NCBI GenBank assembly: GCA_002353935.1
Contig: DEKP01000016.1
Coordinates: 1-22,594, forward strand
Reading direction: 5' to 3'
DNA: 22,594 bases
From: Ruminococcaceae bacterium UBA2719
GTDB taxonomy: Bacteria; Bacillota; Clostridia; Oscillospirales; Acutalibacteraceae
In this document: in pieces, positions 1 to 7,557 of the stretch
How positions within the stretch are numbered: the stretch's first letter is position 1
Layout: each line of letters starts with the position of its first letter
Notes under the pieces: generated by a model
The model's input: only the letters and a program-made list of their open reading frames with translations
Databases searched by the model: none
What the model was told of the DNA's origin: nothing
Translations under genes and position numbers: made by a program

Positions 1-156
1 GCCTCGGTTCTTTTTTCTTTAAGCCATAAAAGTTTTTATAACTAATAAAAATAGTATTAATAATATGAAATAGGGCTTAAATATAGGATTTGGCTTATTT
101 TTCTTTGGAATAATAAAAAGATTGTAAAAAAGTTGTTATAAATCGTAACATTTATC

Positions 157-185
157 TTGATTTTCTTATAGAGATAGTATATAAT
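157..185 (+). promoter_or_regulatory. sigma-A promoter of mraZ / dcw cluster
   Basis: TTGATT (157-162), a 17-nt spacer and a perfect TATAAT (180-185) place the start near 192. The start falls just before the MraZ-type direct repeats, so bound MraZ would block the promoter. The first 150 bases of the window are AT-rich, with TAAGCC (20-25) able to pair with GGCTTA at 74-79 or 93-98. I see no gene there. Confidence 0.8.
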
Positions 186-195
186 CGATATGTCG

Positions 196-220
196 GTGGC
201 ATTTTGTGTCATTTAGTGGC
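196..220 (+). promoter_or_regulatory. MraZ operator: three 10-bp-phased direct repeats
   Basis: GTGGC (196-200), GTGTC (206-210) and GTGGC (216-220) are each followed by a five-base A/T spacer, giving an exact 10-bp period directly downstream of the promoter. Known MraZ boxes in other bacteria are three short G-rich repeats (TGGGN or GTGG-like) separated by 5 nt in front of mraZ, so position, number and spacing all fit. A further GTGGC at 247-251 overlaps the ribosome site of mraZ, 31 bp after the third repeat. Confidence 0.75.
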
Positions 221-256
221 AATTTTAATATAAAAATAAACAGGGGGTGGCAGAAT

Positions 257-682
257 ATGTTCTTAGGAACCAGTATACATAATATGGATCAAAAGGGCAG
301 GGTTATTCTGCCGTCTAAATTCAGAGAAGAGCTTGGCGAGACTTTTTATGTTACAGGAGGCTTTAACCGCTGTGTACAGATTTTGTCGTCAAAGCAGTTT
401 GAGCTTCTGCGTGATCAGATAAGAAAACTACCTGTTGCAAAGGCATTGTCTCTGCAATATCTTCTGATTGCTAATGCAGCTCAGGTTTCACCGAATGCCC
501 AGGGGAGAATTATGATTCCCCAAAAACTTCGTGAAGATGCCGGACTGAATAAAGATGTTGTCATAGTAGGAATGGACACTCGCATTGAAATATGGAGCAA
601 AGATATTTATGAGCCGTTCATTCAAAAGGAAAAAGAAGATAATATAGAAGATGCTCTTGAGCTTTTGTCCTTTGGAGGCTGA
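257..682 (+). CDS. mraZ: Transcriptional regulator MraZ
   Basis: DNA-binding regulator at the head of division clusters; in other bacteria it binds its own promoter and tunes dcw expression. The 141-residue product has the usual length and two SpoVT/AbrB-like half domains: DQKGR at residues 11-15 followed by VILPSKFRE, and NAQGR at 80-84 followed by IMIPQKLRE. The second motif has N where most homologues have D. I chose ATG 257 because MFLG at the N-terminus matches the family and AGGGGG (242-247) lies 9 nt upstream. An in-frame GTG at 206 would add 17 unfamiliar residues and lies inside the operator. The gene ends 1 nt before rsmH and its last codons carry the rsmH ribosome site. Confidence 0.95.
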   Translation: MFLGTSIHNMDQKGRVILPSKFREELGETFYVTGGFNRCVQILSSKQFELLRDQIRKLPVAKALSLQYLLIANAAQVSPNAQGRIMIPQKLREDAGLNKDVVIVGMDTRIEIWSKDIYEPFIQKEKEDNIEDALELLSFGG

Positions 683-683
683 T

Positions 684-1607
684 ATGGAGTTTTCTCATAT
701 TCCCGTAATGCTTACCGAAGCTGTGGAAGGGCTTAATATTCAAAAAAACGGAATATATGTTGATGCCACAGCGGGCGGCGGAGGACATTCACAAGCTATT
801 TTAGATCGCCTCGAAAACGGAAAGTTGATTAGTATAGATCAGGATCCGGATGCTATATTAAATTTGCAGCATAGATTTAAAGATAACGAAAATTCGATAA
901 TTTTAAAAGGTAATTTTGGCAATATCAAAGAGCTTTTAAATGAAAGAGGAATCAACTGTATAGACGGAATTTTGTTTGATATAGGCGTATCATCGCACCA
1001 GCTTGATAAAAAAGAACGCGGATTTTCATTTCATGAAGATGCGCCGCTTGATATGCGTATGAGTCAAAGCGGAGTATCGGCTGCGGATTTGGTTAATACG
1101 CTTTCAGCAAAAGAACTTTCAAAAATTATATTTGAGTACGGTGAAGAAAAATATGCTAATTCAATTGCCAGAGGGATAGTAAAAGCGCGTGAACAAGCAC
1201 AGATAAAAACTACTTTTGAGTTAGCTGAAATTGTTAAGGCAAATGTGCCTCAGAAAGTAAGGCGGGAGTCTCATCCGGCAAGAAAAACCTTTCAGGCTTT
1301 AAGAATATCGGTAAATCGTGAACTTGATGTTTTAGAAAAAGGCTTGCAGGAGGCTTTTGATATGCTTTCCGGCGGTGGAAGGATAGCTGTTATTACCTTC
1401 CATTCATTAGAGGACAGAATTGTAAAAAGAATATTTGCCTCGTGGTGTCAGGGGTGTATATGTCCGAAGGACTTGCCTGTATGCGTATGTCATAATAAAG
1501 AAAAAGCTAGGTTGATTGTCAAAAAGCCGATAACGCCATCAGAAGAAGAGCTTTTAAATAACTCTCGTGCCAGAAGTGCAAAACTCAGAATTTGTGAAAA
1601 ATTATAA
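684..1607 (+). CDS. rsmH: 16S rRNA (cytosine(1402)-N(4))-methyltransferase RsmH
   Basis: SAM-dependent methylation of C1402 of 16S rRNA in the decoding centre. The 307 residues carry HIPVML (5-10), the SAM-binding glycine loop DATAGGGGHS (27-36), IDQDPDA (51-57), FDIGVSSHQLD (98-108), RGFSF and PLDMRM (112-126), RESHPARKTFQALRI (195-209) and ITFHSLEDR (237-245). They end with the usual Cys-rich stretch, CQGCIC then CVCH (255-270). ATG 684 is preceded by GGAGG (674-678) at 5 nt. An in-frame ATG at 651 would overlap mraZ and add 11 residues not seen in the family. Translation is probably coupled to mraZ (1-nt gap). About 300 non-coding bases follow before the next gene. Confidence 0.97.
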   Translation: MEFSHIPVMLTEAVEGLNIQKNGIYVDATAGGGGHSQAILDRLENGKLISIDQDPDAILNLQHRFKDNENSIILKGNFGNIKELLNERGINCIDGILFDIGVSSHQLDKKERGFSFHEDAPLDMRMSQSGVSAADLVNTLSAKELSKIIFEYGEEKYANSIARGIVKAREQAQIKTTFELAEIVKANVPQKVRRESHPARKTFQALRISVNRELDVLEKGLQEAFDMLSGGGRIAVITFHSLEDRIVKRIFASWCQGCICPKDLPVCVCHNKEKARLIVKKPITPSEEELLNNSRARSAKLRICEKL

Positions 1608-1925
1608 CGAATTCTACTGTATATAGTATTTTTATTTTAAAAAATATCTATATTTGTGTATATTTACTATGGACAAACTGTAGTATATATAGTAAAATGA
1701 TAACAATGCTGTAAACTTTGTTACAAAATCATCTACAATACAATTTCTTGTGGTAACATCTGAATGTTGATACACAATGCTGTTGTTTGTTGATAGAGTT
1801 TTACAGATGTGTTTAAAATGGATTTATAATGAAATTTACGATATATTACAGATTTGTAATTTGATCTGTAAAAAACAGAAACCAAAGTGCTTGATTTTTA
1901 AGCAGATATTCGGGGTGTAATAATC
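1608..1925 (+). other. 318-nt gene-free leader region before ftsL-like gene
   Basis: No believable protein gene. It contains a possible promoter (see 1790-1819) and several inverted repeats: TTTACTAT (near 1664) with ATAGTAAA about 20 nt further on; TGTAA/TTACA near 1711-1726; and TTACAGAT (1846-1853) with ATCTGTAA (1864-1871), an 8-bp perfect stem in the leader of the ftsL-like mRNA. TTACAGAT occurs a second time at 1801-1808, and ACAATGCTGT occurs twice (near 1704 and 1775). Function unknown. It separates the mraZ-rsmH pair from the rest of the cluster. Confidence 0.5.
1790..1819 (+). promoter_or_regulatory. Possible sigma-A promoter of ftsL-like gene
   Basis: TTGATA (1790-1795), an 18-nt spacer and TAAAAT (1814-1819) each differ from consensus by one base. 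Predicted start is near 1826, giving a leader of about 100 nt that contains the TTACAGAT/ATCTGTAA hairpin. AT-rich sequence makes chance matches common, hence the moderate confidence. Confidence 0.4.
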
Positions 1926-2489
1926 ATGGTTTATTCGCACAGAAATCTTGCGTATGACCTCACCTTGTTTGAAGAGCCGTATGAGGATGAATATCAAATT
2001 CATGGCAGGCTGAAAAATAAGAAGGTTGAGAGAAGCGCTCCTCAGGACAATGAGGAATTAACAATTGAAGAAAACAAGAAGGAACGCGCAGAAAAAAAGC
2101 AAAAGGTAAGAAAAGCCAAGCGAAAAAAGGGCGATGTAATGAAAATCGCTATGGCATCTATATTTGGTATAGCGCTTGTTGTGGTTGTTGCATCAATTAT
2201 TCAGGGACAAGTTCAGCTAACTGAGTTGAATCAAAAGATTTCTAATGCAAAAGATGATCTTTTGGAGAAGCAGAGTGTTTACACTCAATTAGAGATGAAA
2301 GTTGATTCCGGCATATCTACCTCAGTTGTCGAAGAATACGCTCAGGAGAAGCTGAATATGAGCAAGGCGAGCAACTCTCAGAAAGAGTTTATCGATCTTT
2401 CCAAGGGAGACAAGGCAGAGGTAACTTTAAGCTCGCACAACAACGTATTTGAATCTATTTCACAGGCGTTTTCGGATTTATGGTCATAA
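1926..2489 (+). CDS. ftsL: FtsL-like bitopic cell division protein
   Basis: Predicted small divisome protein with one membrane pass that would work with DivIB and the class B PBP. The 187 residues comprise a ~70-residue cytoplasmic part ending in a very basic run (KQKVRKAKRKKG, about 58-69), one hydrophobic helix (about 72-92), then an extracytoplasmic segment with coiled-coil character (about 95-128) and a Ser/Asn-rich tail. FtsL proteins have little sequence conservation, so the call rests on topology plus position between rsmH and the PBP gene. The cytoplasmic part is longer than in B. subtilis FtsL. The ribosome site GGGGTG (1912-1917) is 8 nt from ATG. The coding region is followed by a strong terminator hairpin. 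Confidence 0.75.
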   Translation: MVYSHRNLAYDLTLFEEPYEDEYQIHGRLKNKKVERSAPQDNEELTIEENKKERAEKKQKVRKAKRKKGDVMKIAMASIFGIALVVVVASIIQGQVQLTELNQKISNAKDDLLEKQSVYTQLEMKVDSGISTSVVEEYAQEKLNMSKASNSQKEFIDLSKGDKAEVTLSSHNNVFESISQAFSDLWS

Positions 2490-2530
2490 CGCAGAGGTTG
2501 ATTTAATAAATATGTATAAGAGTGTAGAGT

Positions 2531-2560
2531 AAGAGTTGAGATTTCATCTTAACTCTTTTT
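2531..2560 (+). terminator. Intrinsic terminator after ftsL-like gene
   Basis: AAGAGTTGAGAT (2531-2542) pairs with ATCTTAACTCTT (2546-2557), a 12-bp stem with one G-U pair, a 3-nt loop and a run of T to 2560. It would end or attenuate transcription coming from mraZ-rsmH-ftsL before the PBP gene. Just downstream, TATACT (2593-2598) could be a -10 box, but the nearest -35-like TTGTAT (2567-2572) is 20 nt away, so I do not call a promoter. Confidence 0.75.
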
Positions 2561-2638
2561 CTGCTATTGTATAGGTAGAATTTTTAAAATTTTATACTGT
2601 TTTTATTAGAAAATAGCATTAGAAAAGGAGGCTTGGAT

Positions 2639-4936
2639 ATGGGCGCTAATCAAAAATTAAGACACAGAACGGTTTGGCTTTTAATTATAATACTTGCATT
2701 GGGCTTTGGCGCTGTTATCTCAAGACTTGCTTATTTGCAACTCGTAAAAGGCGATGATTTGCAGAAAAAAGCGGTTGAACAGCAACTGGTTGATACAACA
2801 ATCAGTGCTAAACGTGGCACAATATATGACACAAAAGGAAAAGTTTTGGCGCAGTCGGCGTCCGTATGGCGCGTTGTGATGGCACCGGCGACTTTTGAAA
2901 ATGACGAACAACGAGAATATGTCGCAAAAAACTTAGCTGAGATTTTAGATTTGGATGAAGCTGAGCTTTTAGAAGATACTAAAGAAAATACTTATTATGT
3001 ATCTGTGAAGCGCAAGATAGAAAGTGAAGAAAAAGACAAAATACTGAAGCTAATGAACGATATAGAAGAAAAATATGAGATATCCGGCGTGATATCGCTT
3101 TTGGATGACTATAAGCGATATTATCCGTATAACGAACTGGGCTCTTCTGTAATCGGCTTTACAGGAAGCGATGATCAGGGCCTTTCCGGAGTTGAGGTTC
3201 AATACGACGATTATTTGAGCGGAACGCCGGGCAGACTTGTTACATCTAGAAGTGCTGTTTCGACAAAAGCTGCATTTGAATATAATCAGAATATAGACGC
3301 GGTAGACGGGGATTCGCTGATACTGACAATTGATGAAACGATACAGAGCATTGTTGAAAAATACATGGCACAGGGAATAGTTGATAACGATGTATATAAT
3401 CGTGGCGTATGTATAGTTATGGATGTAAATACCGGAGAAATTTTAGCTATGGCCAGCGTTAACGGGTTTGATCTTAACGATCCTTTTACACTTAGTCAAG
3501 AGGAAAAAGAAAGAATGAAAACGGTTGACTCTGAATATCTGATAAAAAACGGTTATACAGAAGATCCCTCAAAGCTTAGCGATGAAGAATATAAGAAACT
3601 TGAAAAACATGCGAAAAATGAGCAAGAGTCATCGGCTTTGTCAAAAATGTGGAGAAACAAAGCGATAAGCGACACCTATTATCCGGGTTCGGTTTTTAAA
3701 ATGGTTACGCTTTCTATGGCGCTTGAAGAAAATCTGGTTAATGAAGATTCTCGGTTTTCCTGTTCCGGAGCGTATAAGCTGTATGAAAAAAATATTCACT
3801 GTCATAATACAGCAGGACACGGCACAGAGACCTATCAAGAAGCGTTGTGGAATTCTTGTAACCCTGCATTTATACAGATAGGGCAGCTTGTCGGTGAAGA
3901 AAAATTCTGGGATTATTATCAAGCGTTCGGCTTTTCTGAAAAAACCGGAATAGATCTTCCGGGCGAGAGCGACGATATCTTCTTTAGCGAAGACGGTTCT
4001 TTAGGACCTGTAGACTTGGCGGTTGCGTCATTTGGACAAAACTTTTCCATTACTCCTATCCAGATGATAACGGCGGCTTCTGCCGTTGCCAACGGAGGCA
4101 ATCTTGTACAGCCTCATGTTGTCAAGCAGATTTTGGACTCAAAAGGTAATGTTGTTAAAACAATTCCTAATGATACAAAACGTCAGGTAATATCTACTGA
4201 CGTTTCAAAAGAAATGCGCGAGATACTGGAACAAAACGCTATAACAGGTTCCGGTAAGGCAGGGTATGTTGCCGGATATCGCATAGCAGGAAAAACCGGT
4301 ACGTCAGAAAAACTCAACGACTCTAACGGTGACGGAGTTGACGACTACATAGCTTCTTACTGCGGCTTTGCTCCTGCGGATAATCCTAAAATAGCCGCTC
4401 TTGTGTTTTTTGATACTCCTTTGGGAGGAAGCTACTACGGATCTGCCGTATCAGCTCCCGTATTTGCAAACATAATGAGCGAAGTACTTCCGTATCTTGA
4501 GGTTGCTGCGCAGTATACTGATGACGAACTTGCAAACATAGATACAACAGCAGGTTCATATACCGGGATGTCAGTTAAAGACGCTACAAAAGCTGCAAAT
4601 TCAGATGGTTTCAACGTTACTGTTAAGGGCGAAGGCGATAAAGTACTCGCTCAGGTTCCTGTAACAGGAACTACAGTGCCGGTAGACGGAACAATAGTTT
4701 TATATACAGATGAAAACAGTTCAAGCGAGAAGGTGACGGTACCTGATCTTGTTGGATATTCCGTTTCTGATGCGAACTATATAGCATCTTACTCCGGTCT
4801 CAATATCAGCGTTTCTGGTTCGGCTTCATCGTCCGACAGTGTTTCTGTGGCACAGAGTATAAAAGAGGGTGAGCAGGTAAGCCCCGGTACAGTTATTACC
4901 ATTACGTTTACTTCAGGCTCTACTATAAACGACTAG
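2639..4936 (+). CDS. Class B penicillin-binding protein with two PASTA domains (SpoVD/FtsI type)
   Basis: Monofunctional D,D-transpeptidase that cross-links septal or spore-cortex peptidoglycan outside the membrane, normally paired with an FtsW/SpoVE polymerase. Of 765 residues, 12-33 form the membrane anchor and about 55-215 the dimerisation domain (RGTIYD at 59-64). The transpeptidase domain has SVFK (351-354, nucleophile S351), SCN (406-408) and KTG (552-554). Two PASTA repeats lie at about 636-691 and 697-759. ATG 2639 follows AAGGAGG (2625-2631) at 7 nt. An in-frame TTG at 2633 sits only 1 nt after that site and was rejected. Two PASTA domains, versus one in B. subtilis SpoVD, leave open whether this is the vegetative or the sporulation enzyme; no second PBP gene lies nearby. 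Confidence 0.93.
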   Translation: MGANQKLRHRTVWLLIIILALGFGAVISRLAYLQLVKGDDLQKKAVEQQLVDTTISAKRGTIYDTKGKVLAQSASVWRVVMAPATFENDEQREYVAKNLAEILDLDEAELLEDTKENTYYVSVKRKIESEEKDKILKLMNDIEEKYEISGVISLLDDYKRYYPYNELGSSVIGFTGSDDQGLSGVEVQYDDYLSGTPGRLVTSRSAVSTKAAFEYNQNIDAVDGDSLILTIDETIQSIVEKYMAQGIVDNDVYNRGVCIVMDVNTGEILAMASVNGFDLNDPFTLSQEEKERMKTVDSEYLIKNGYTEDPSKLSDEEYKKLEKHAKNEQESSALSKMWRNKAISDTYYPGSVFKMVTLSMALEENLVNEDSRFSCSGAYKLYEKNIHCHNTAGHGTETYQEALWNSCNPAFIQIGQLVGEEKFWDYYQAFGFSEKTGIDLPGESDDIFFSEDGSLGPVDLAVASFGQNFSITPIQMITAASAVANGGNLVQPHVVKQILDSKGNVVKTIPNDTKRQVISTDVSKEMREILEQNAITGSGKAGYVAGYRIAGKTGTSEKLNDSNGDGVDDYIASYCGFAPADNPKIAALVFFDTPLGGSYYGSAVSAPVFANIMSEVLPYLEVAAQYTDDELANIDTTAGSYTGMSVKDATKAANSDGFNVTVKGEGDKVLAQVPVTGTTVPVDGTIVLYTDENSSSEKVTVPDLVGYSVSDANYIASYSGLNISVSGSASSSDSVSVAQSIKEGEQVSPGTVITITFTSGSTIND

Positions 4937-4984
4937 TTTTGTTAGTAAGGCACTGATCTCATGAAATTAAATTTTATCGAATTA

Positions 4985-5013
4985 TTGTAAAACGATCAAA
5001 CACTGGTTATAAT
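4985..5013 (+). promoter_or_regulatory. Probable sigma-A promoter of mraY
   Basis: TTGTAA (4985-4990), a 17-nt spacer and perfect TATAAT (5008-5013) lie in the 162-nt gap after the PBP gene. Predicted start is about 5020, some 80 nt before mraY. It could make mraY-ftsW-murG-murA a separate unit. Confidence 0.55.
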
Positions 5014-5098
5014 TTTAAAACTCAGTTATAAATTAATTTATTGATAGATATAACAGACGAATAAATAAAATAAATGAAAAAATCAACGAGGTGTTAAA

Positions 5099-6100
5099 AT
5101 GGCAGTCGGATTATGGTCTTTTGGTACGGCGGTTGTAGCGTTTGCTTTGACCGCTCTGATAGGAAAATTTCTTATTCCTTATCTGCACAAATTGAATTTC
5201 GGTCAAACTATTCTGGATATCGGTCCTTCATGGCATAAAAACAAGCAGGGAACTCCTACTATGGGCGGTATAATGTTTATAATAGGAATAGTTGTTTCTG
5301 CGACGGTTGCTATTGTACTTTACTCAGGCATTAACGGTTCGTTGGGTACTGTTGAAAAATATATTTTTGTAGGACTTTGCATGGCTCTGTTAAACGGGTG
5401 TATAGGCTTTGTTGATGATTATATAAAAGTAGTAAAAAAACGTAATCTCGGACTCACTGCTATTCAAAAATTGATTTTACAATTTTCAGTTGCTGCGTTA
5501 TATCTGTTTGTAATGTATCTCTTAGGTGATGATACAACTGTTGCTATTCCTTTTTTAGGTTCTGTCAATTTTGGTTTTTTCTATTATGTACTTATGGCTG
5601 TTATAATTGTCGGACTTACAAACGCAGTAAATCTTACCGACGGTATAGATGGACTTGACGGTTCTATTACGTTTTTTGTAGCATTATTTATGATGATGAT
5701 AGCGAATGTTATGTTTATATATCAGCCTGTTGTTATTTTCTCTGCGGCAATAGCAGGAGGATGTTTGGGATTCCTTGTTTGGAATTTTCATCCGGCAAAA
5801 GTTTTTATGGGCGATACGGGTTCGCTGTTTTTGGGCGGAATAATTTGTGCCGCTGCGTTTGCTATGGATATGCAAATTATACTTTTGCTTATCGGTTTAA
5901 TGTATTTAATAGAAATGTTCTCGGTTGTTTTACAGGTTCTTTATTTTAAGCTTACTCACGGTAAACGCTTGTTTAAAATGAGCCCGATACATCACCATTT
6001 TGAGATGTGCGGTTGGAATGAAATGAAAATTGTATGTGTTTTCAGCGGTCTTACTGCTGCTTTTGGCACAATTGCTTTATTGTTAGTAATATTTGGATAA
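5099..6100 (+). CDS. mraY: Phospho-N-acetylmuramoyl-pentapeptide-transferase MraY
   Basis: Transfers phospho-MurNAc-pentapeptide from UDP to undecaprenyl phosphate at the inner face of the membrane, forming lipid I. It has 333 residues and about ten hydrophobic helices, with family signatures in order: KQGTPTMGG (49-57), the paired Asp residues FVDDYIKV (104-111), NLTDGIDGLDG (178-188), HPAKVFMGDTGS (231-242) and the HHHFE loop (298-302). The motif and catalytic Asp residues are complete. GAGGTG (5088-5093) is 5 nt from ATG. In many Firmicutes mraY is flanked by murF/murE and murD; here it stands alone between the PBP gene and ftsW. Confidence 0.98.
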   Translation: MAVGLWSFGTAVVAFALTALIGKFLIPYLHKLNFGQTILDIGPSWHKNKQGTPTMGGIMFIIGIVVSATVAIVLYSGINGSLGTVEKYIFVGLCMALLNGCIGFVDDYIKVVKKRNLGLTAIQKLILQFSVAALYLFVMYLLGDDTTVAIPFLGSVNFGFFYYVLMAVIIVGLTNAVNLTDGIDGLDGSITFFVALFMMMIANVMFIYQPVVIFSAAIAGGCLGFLVWNFHPAKVFMGDTGSLFLGGIICAAAFAMDMQIILLLIGLMYLIEMFSVVLQVLYFKLTHGKRLFKMSPIHHHFEMCGWNEMKIVCVFSGLTAAFGTIALLLVIFG

Positions 6101-6173
6101 AAACTATATCTAAGGGATTTGAATAAGATAATTATTTATGATGATTTAATTTTGACAAGAGAGGTGTTGCGTT

Positions 6174-7412
6174 ATGAATACAATCGAATATTCTTCTAAA
6201 GAACGCAGAAGAGATTATGAGAGAGAAACCGGCGCAGTTTCTCACAAAAGTCAAAATTATAACAAACGTAACAGAATAAAGAAAAGATTCTCTTTGATCA
6301 GTATGGGCAAAGGACTCGACATGCCGTTTTGCATACTGATTATGATATTGCTGGCGGTAGGGCTTACTATGATGTTTTCTGCCAGTTATCCTGTAGCATA
6401 TTATGAGATTGGTGACAGTTATTATTATTTAAAAAGACAGCTGCTGTTTATTTTAATAGGTCTGATTTTGATGCTGGGGATATCCTTTGTAGACTATCAT
6501 TATTTTCACCGAATGAGCGTAGTGGTTTTGGCTGTGTCTTATTTTGCGTTGCTTCTTGTACTAGTCTTGCCATCTCCTACAGGCGTTCACAGATGGATAG
6601 GCATAGGATCTTTCGGAATACAGGCGTCAGAGATCAGTAAGTTTGCCATTATCTTGTTTTTAGCTCATTGGGGCAGTAAATATTATGACAGAATGAACAC
6701 CTTTAAATACGGCGTTCTGCCCGGACTTATAGTATTTGTCTCTACTGCAGCGCTACTGTTATTAGAGCCTCATTATTCTTGTATAGTTATTATTGCTTTG
6801 CTGACGGTTTTGATGTTGTACATATCGGGAATTAATATCAAATGGTTGCTTATAGGCGGCATTGCTCTGATAGCAGTAATATTAATTTTGTGGGTAACAG
6901 GGATGCTCAGTTACGCTATGGAGCGTATGGAAGGCTGGGGTCAGGCGCTGACAGCTACGGAAGGAAAACTTTGGCAAGATACCTGGCAGACCAGAAATTC
7001 GTTATATGCTATTGGTTCTGGCGGACTGTTTGGTCTGGGCTTGGGACAATCCAGACAGAAATATCTGTTTTTGCCCGAGCCTCAAAATGACTTTATATTT
7101 GCTGTAGTTTGTGAAGAACTTGGGCTTGTGGGAGCAGTTATAATACTTTTGATATTTGCTCTTTTGGTATGGCGCGGTATAGTTATATCTCTGAGAGCCA
7201 AAGACCGCTTCGGAAAGCTATTGGGTATTGGACTTACATCTTTGGTTGGTTTGCAGGTAATACTAAATATTCTGGTTATTACCGACTGGCTTCCCAATAC
7301 CGGTATCAGTTTGCCGTTTTTTAGTTACGGCGGCAGTTCGATACTCACACTTATGTTTGAAATGGGTATAGTTTTGTCTATATCCAGAACATCAAATATA
7401 GAAAAAAGCTAA
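6174..7412 (+). CDS. ftsW: SEDS-family peptidoglycan glycosyltransferase FtsW/SpoVE
   Basis: Lipid II polymerase that works with a cognate class B PBP at the septum, or in spore cortex for SpoVE. The 412 residues have a ~45-residue basic cytoplasmic N-terminus and then about ten membrane helices. SEDS signatures are GVHRWIGIG, the ASEISK helix, the PEPQNDFIFAVVCEELG loop that holds the conserved catalytic Asp, and PFFSYGGSS near the end. GAGGTG (6161-6166) is 7 nt from ATG 6174. Its partner is presumably the PASTA PBP encoded two genes upstream. FtsW and SpoVE cannot be told apart from sequence alone. Confidence 0.95.
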   Translation: MNTIEYSSKERRRDYERETGAVSHKSQNYNKRNRIKKRFSLISMGKGLDMPFCILIMILLAVGLTMMFSASYPVAYYEIGDSYYYLKRQLLFILIGLILMLGISFVDYHYFHRMSVVVLAVSYFALLLVLVLPSPTGVHRWIGIGSFGIQASEISKFAIILFLAHWGSKYYDRMNTFKYGVLPGLIVFVSTAALLLLEPHYSCIVIIALLTVLMLYISGINIKWLLIGGIALIAVILILWVTGMLSYAMERMEGWGQALTATEGKLWQDTWQTRNSLYAIGSGGLFGLGLGQSRQKYLFLPEPQNDFIFAVVCEELGLVGAVIILLIFALLVWRGIVISLRAKDRFGKLLGIGLTSLVGLQVILNILVITDWLPNTGISLPFFSYGGSSILTLMFEMGIVLSISRTSNIEKS

Positions 7413-7502
7413 AAATATAGAGAGAATCTCAAGGCGAGACATACGTTTTAAGCTTTTGGTTTTGCCTTATTAGATATAATAAATTTGTCAGTAAAATTTA
7501 TT

Positions 7503-7520
7503 CAAAAAGTTCGCTTTTTG
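7503..7520 (+). other. UUCG-capped hairpin in murG leader
   Basis: CAAAAAG (7503-7509), TTCG loop, CTTTTTG (7514-7520): a perfect 7-bp stem closed by a stable tetraloop, with further TTC/GAA pairing outside it. It is not followed by a T-run, so it is probably an mRNA stability or processing element in the 145-nt gap between ftsW and murG. A weaker 10-bp stem (AAGGC with GCCTT, near 7432-7470) precedes it, and a bare TATAAT sits at 7475-7480 without a good -35 box. Confidence 0.45.
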
Positions 7521-7557
7521 TTGAAATGCTGAAATAATAAATTACGGAGTTATTTAT

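Noticed and set aside
206..256. Upstream GTG start for mraZ
   Set aside because: The added residues do not belong to the family and lie in the operator; ATG 257 has the proper ribosome site.
3641..3922. Minus-strand open frames inside the PBP gene and other division genes
   Set aside because: They are antisense shadows of strongly conserved coding sequence, without ribosome sites.
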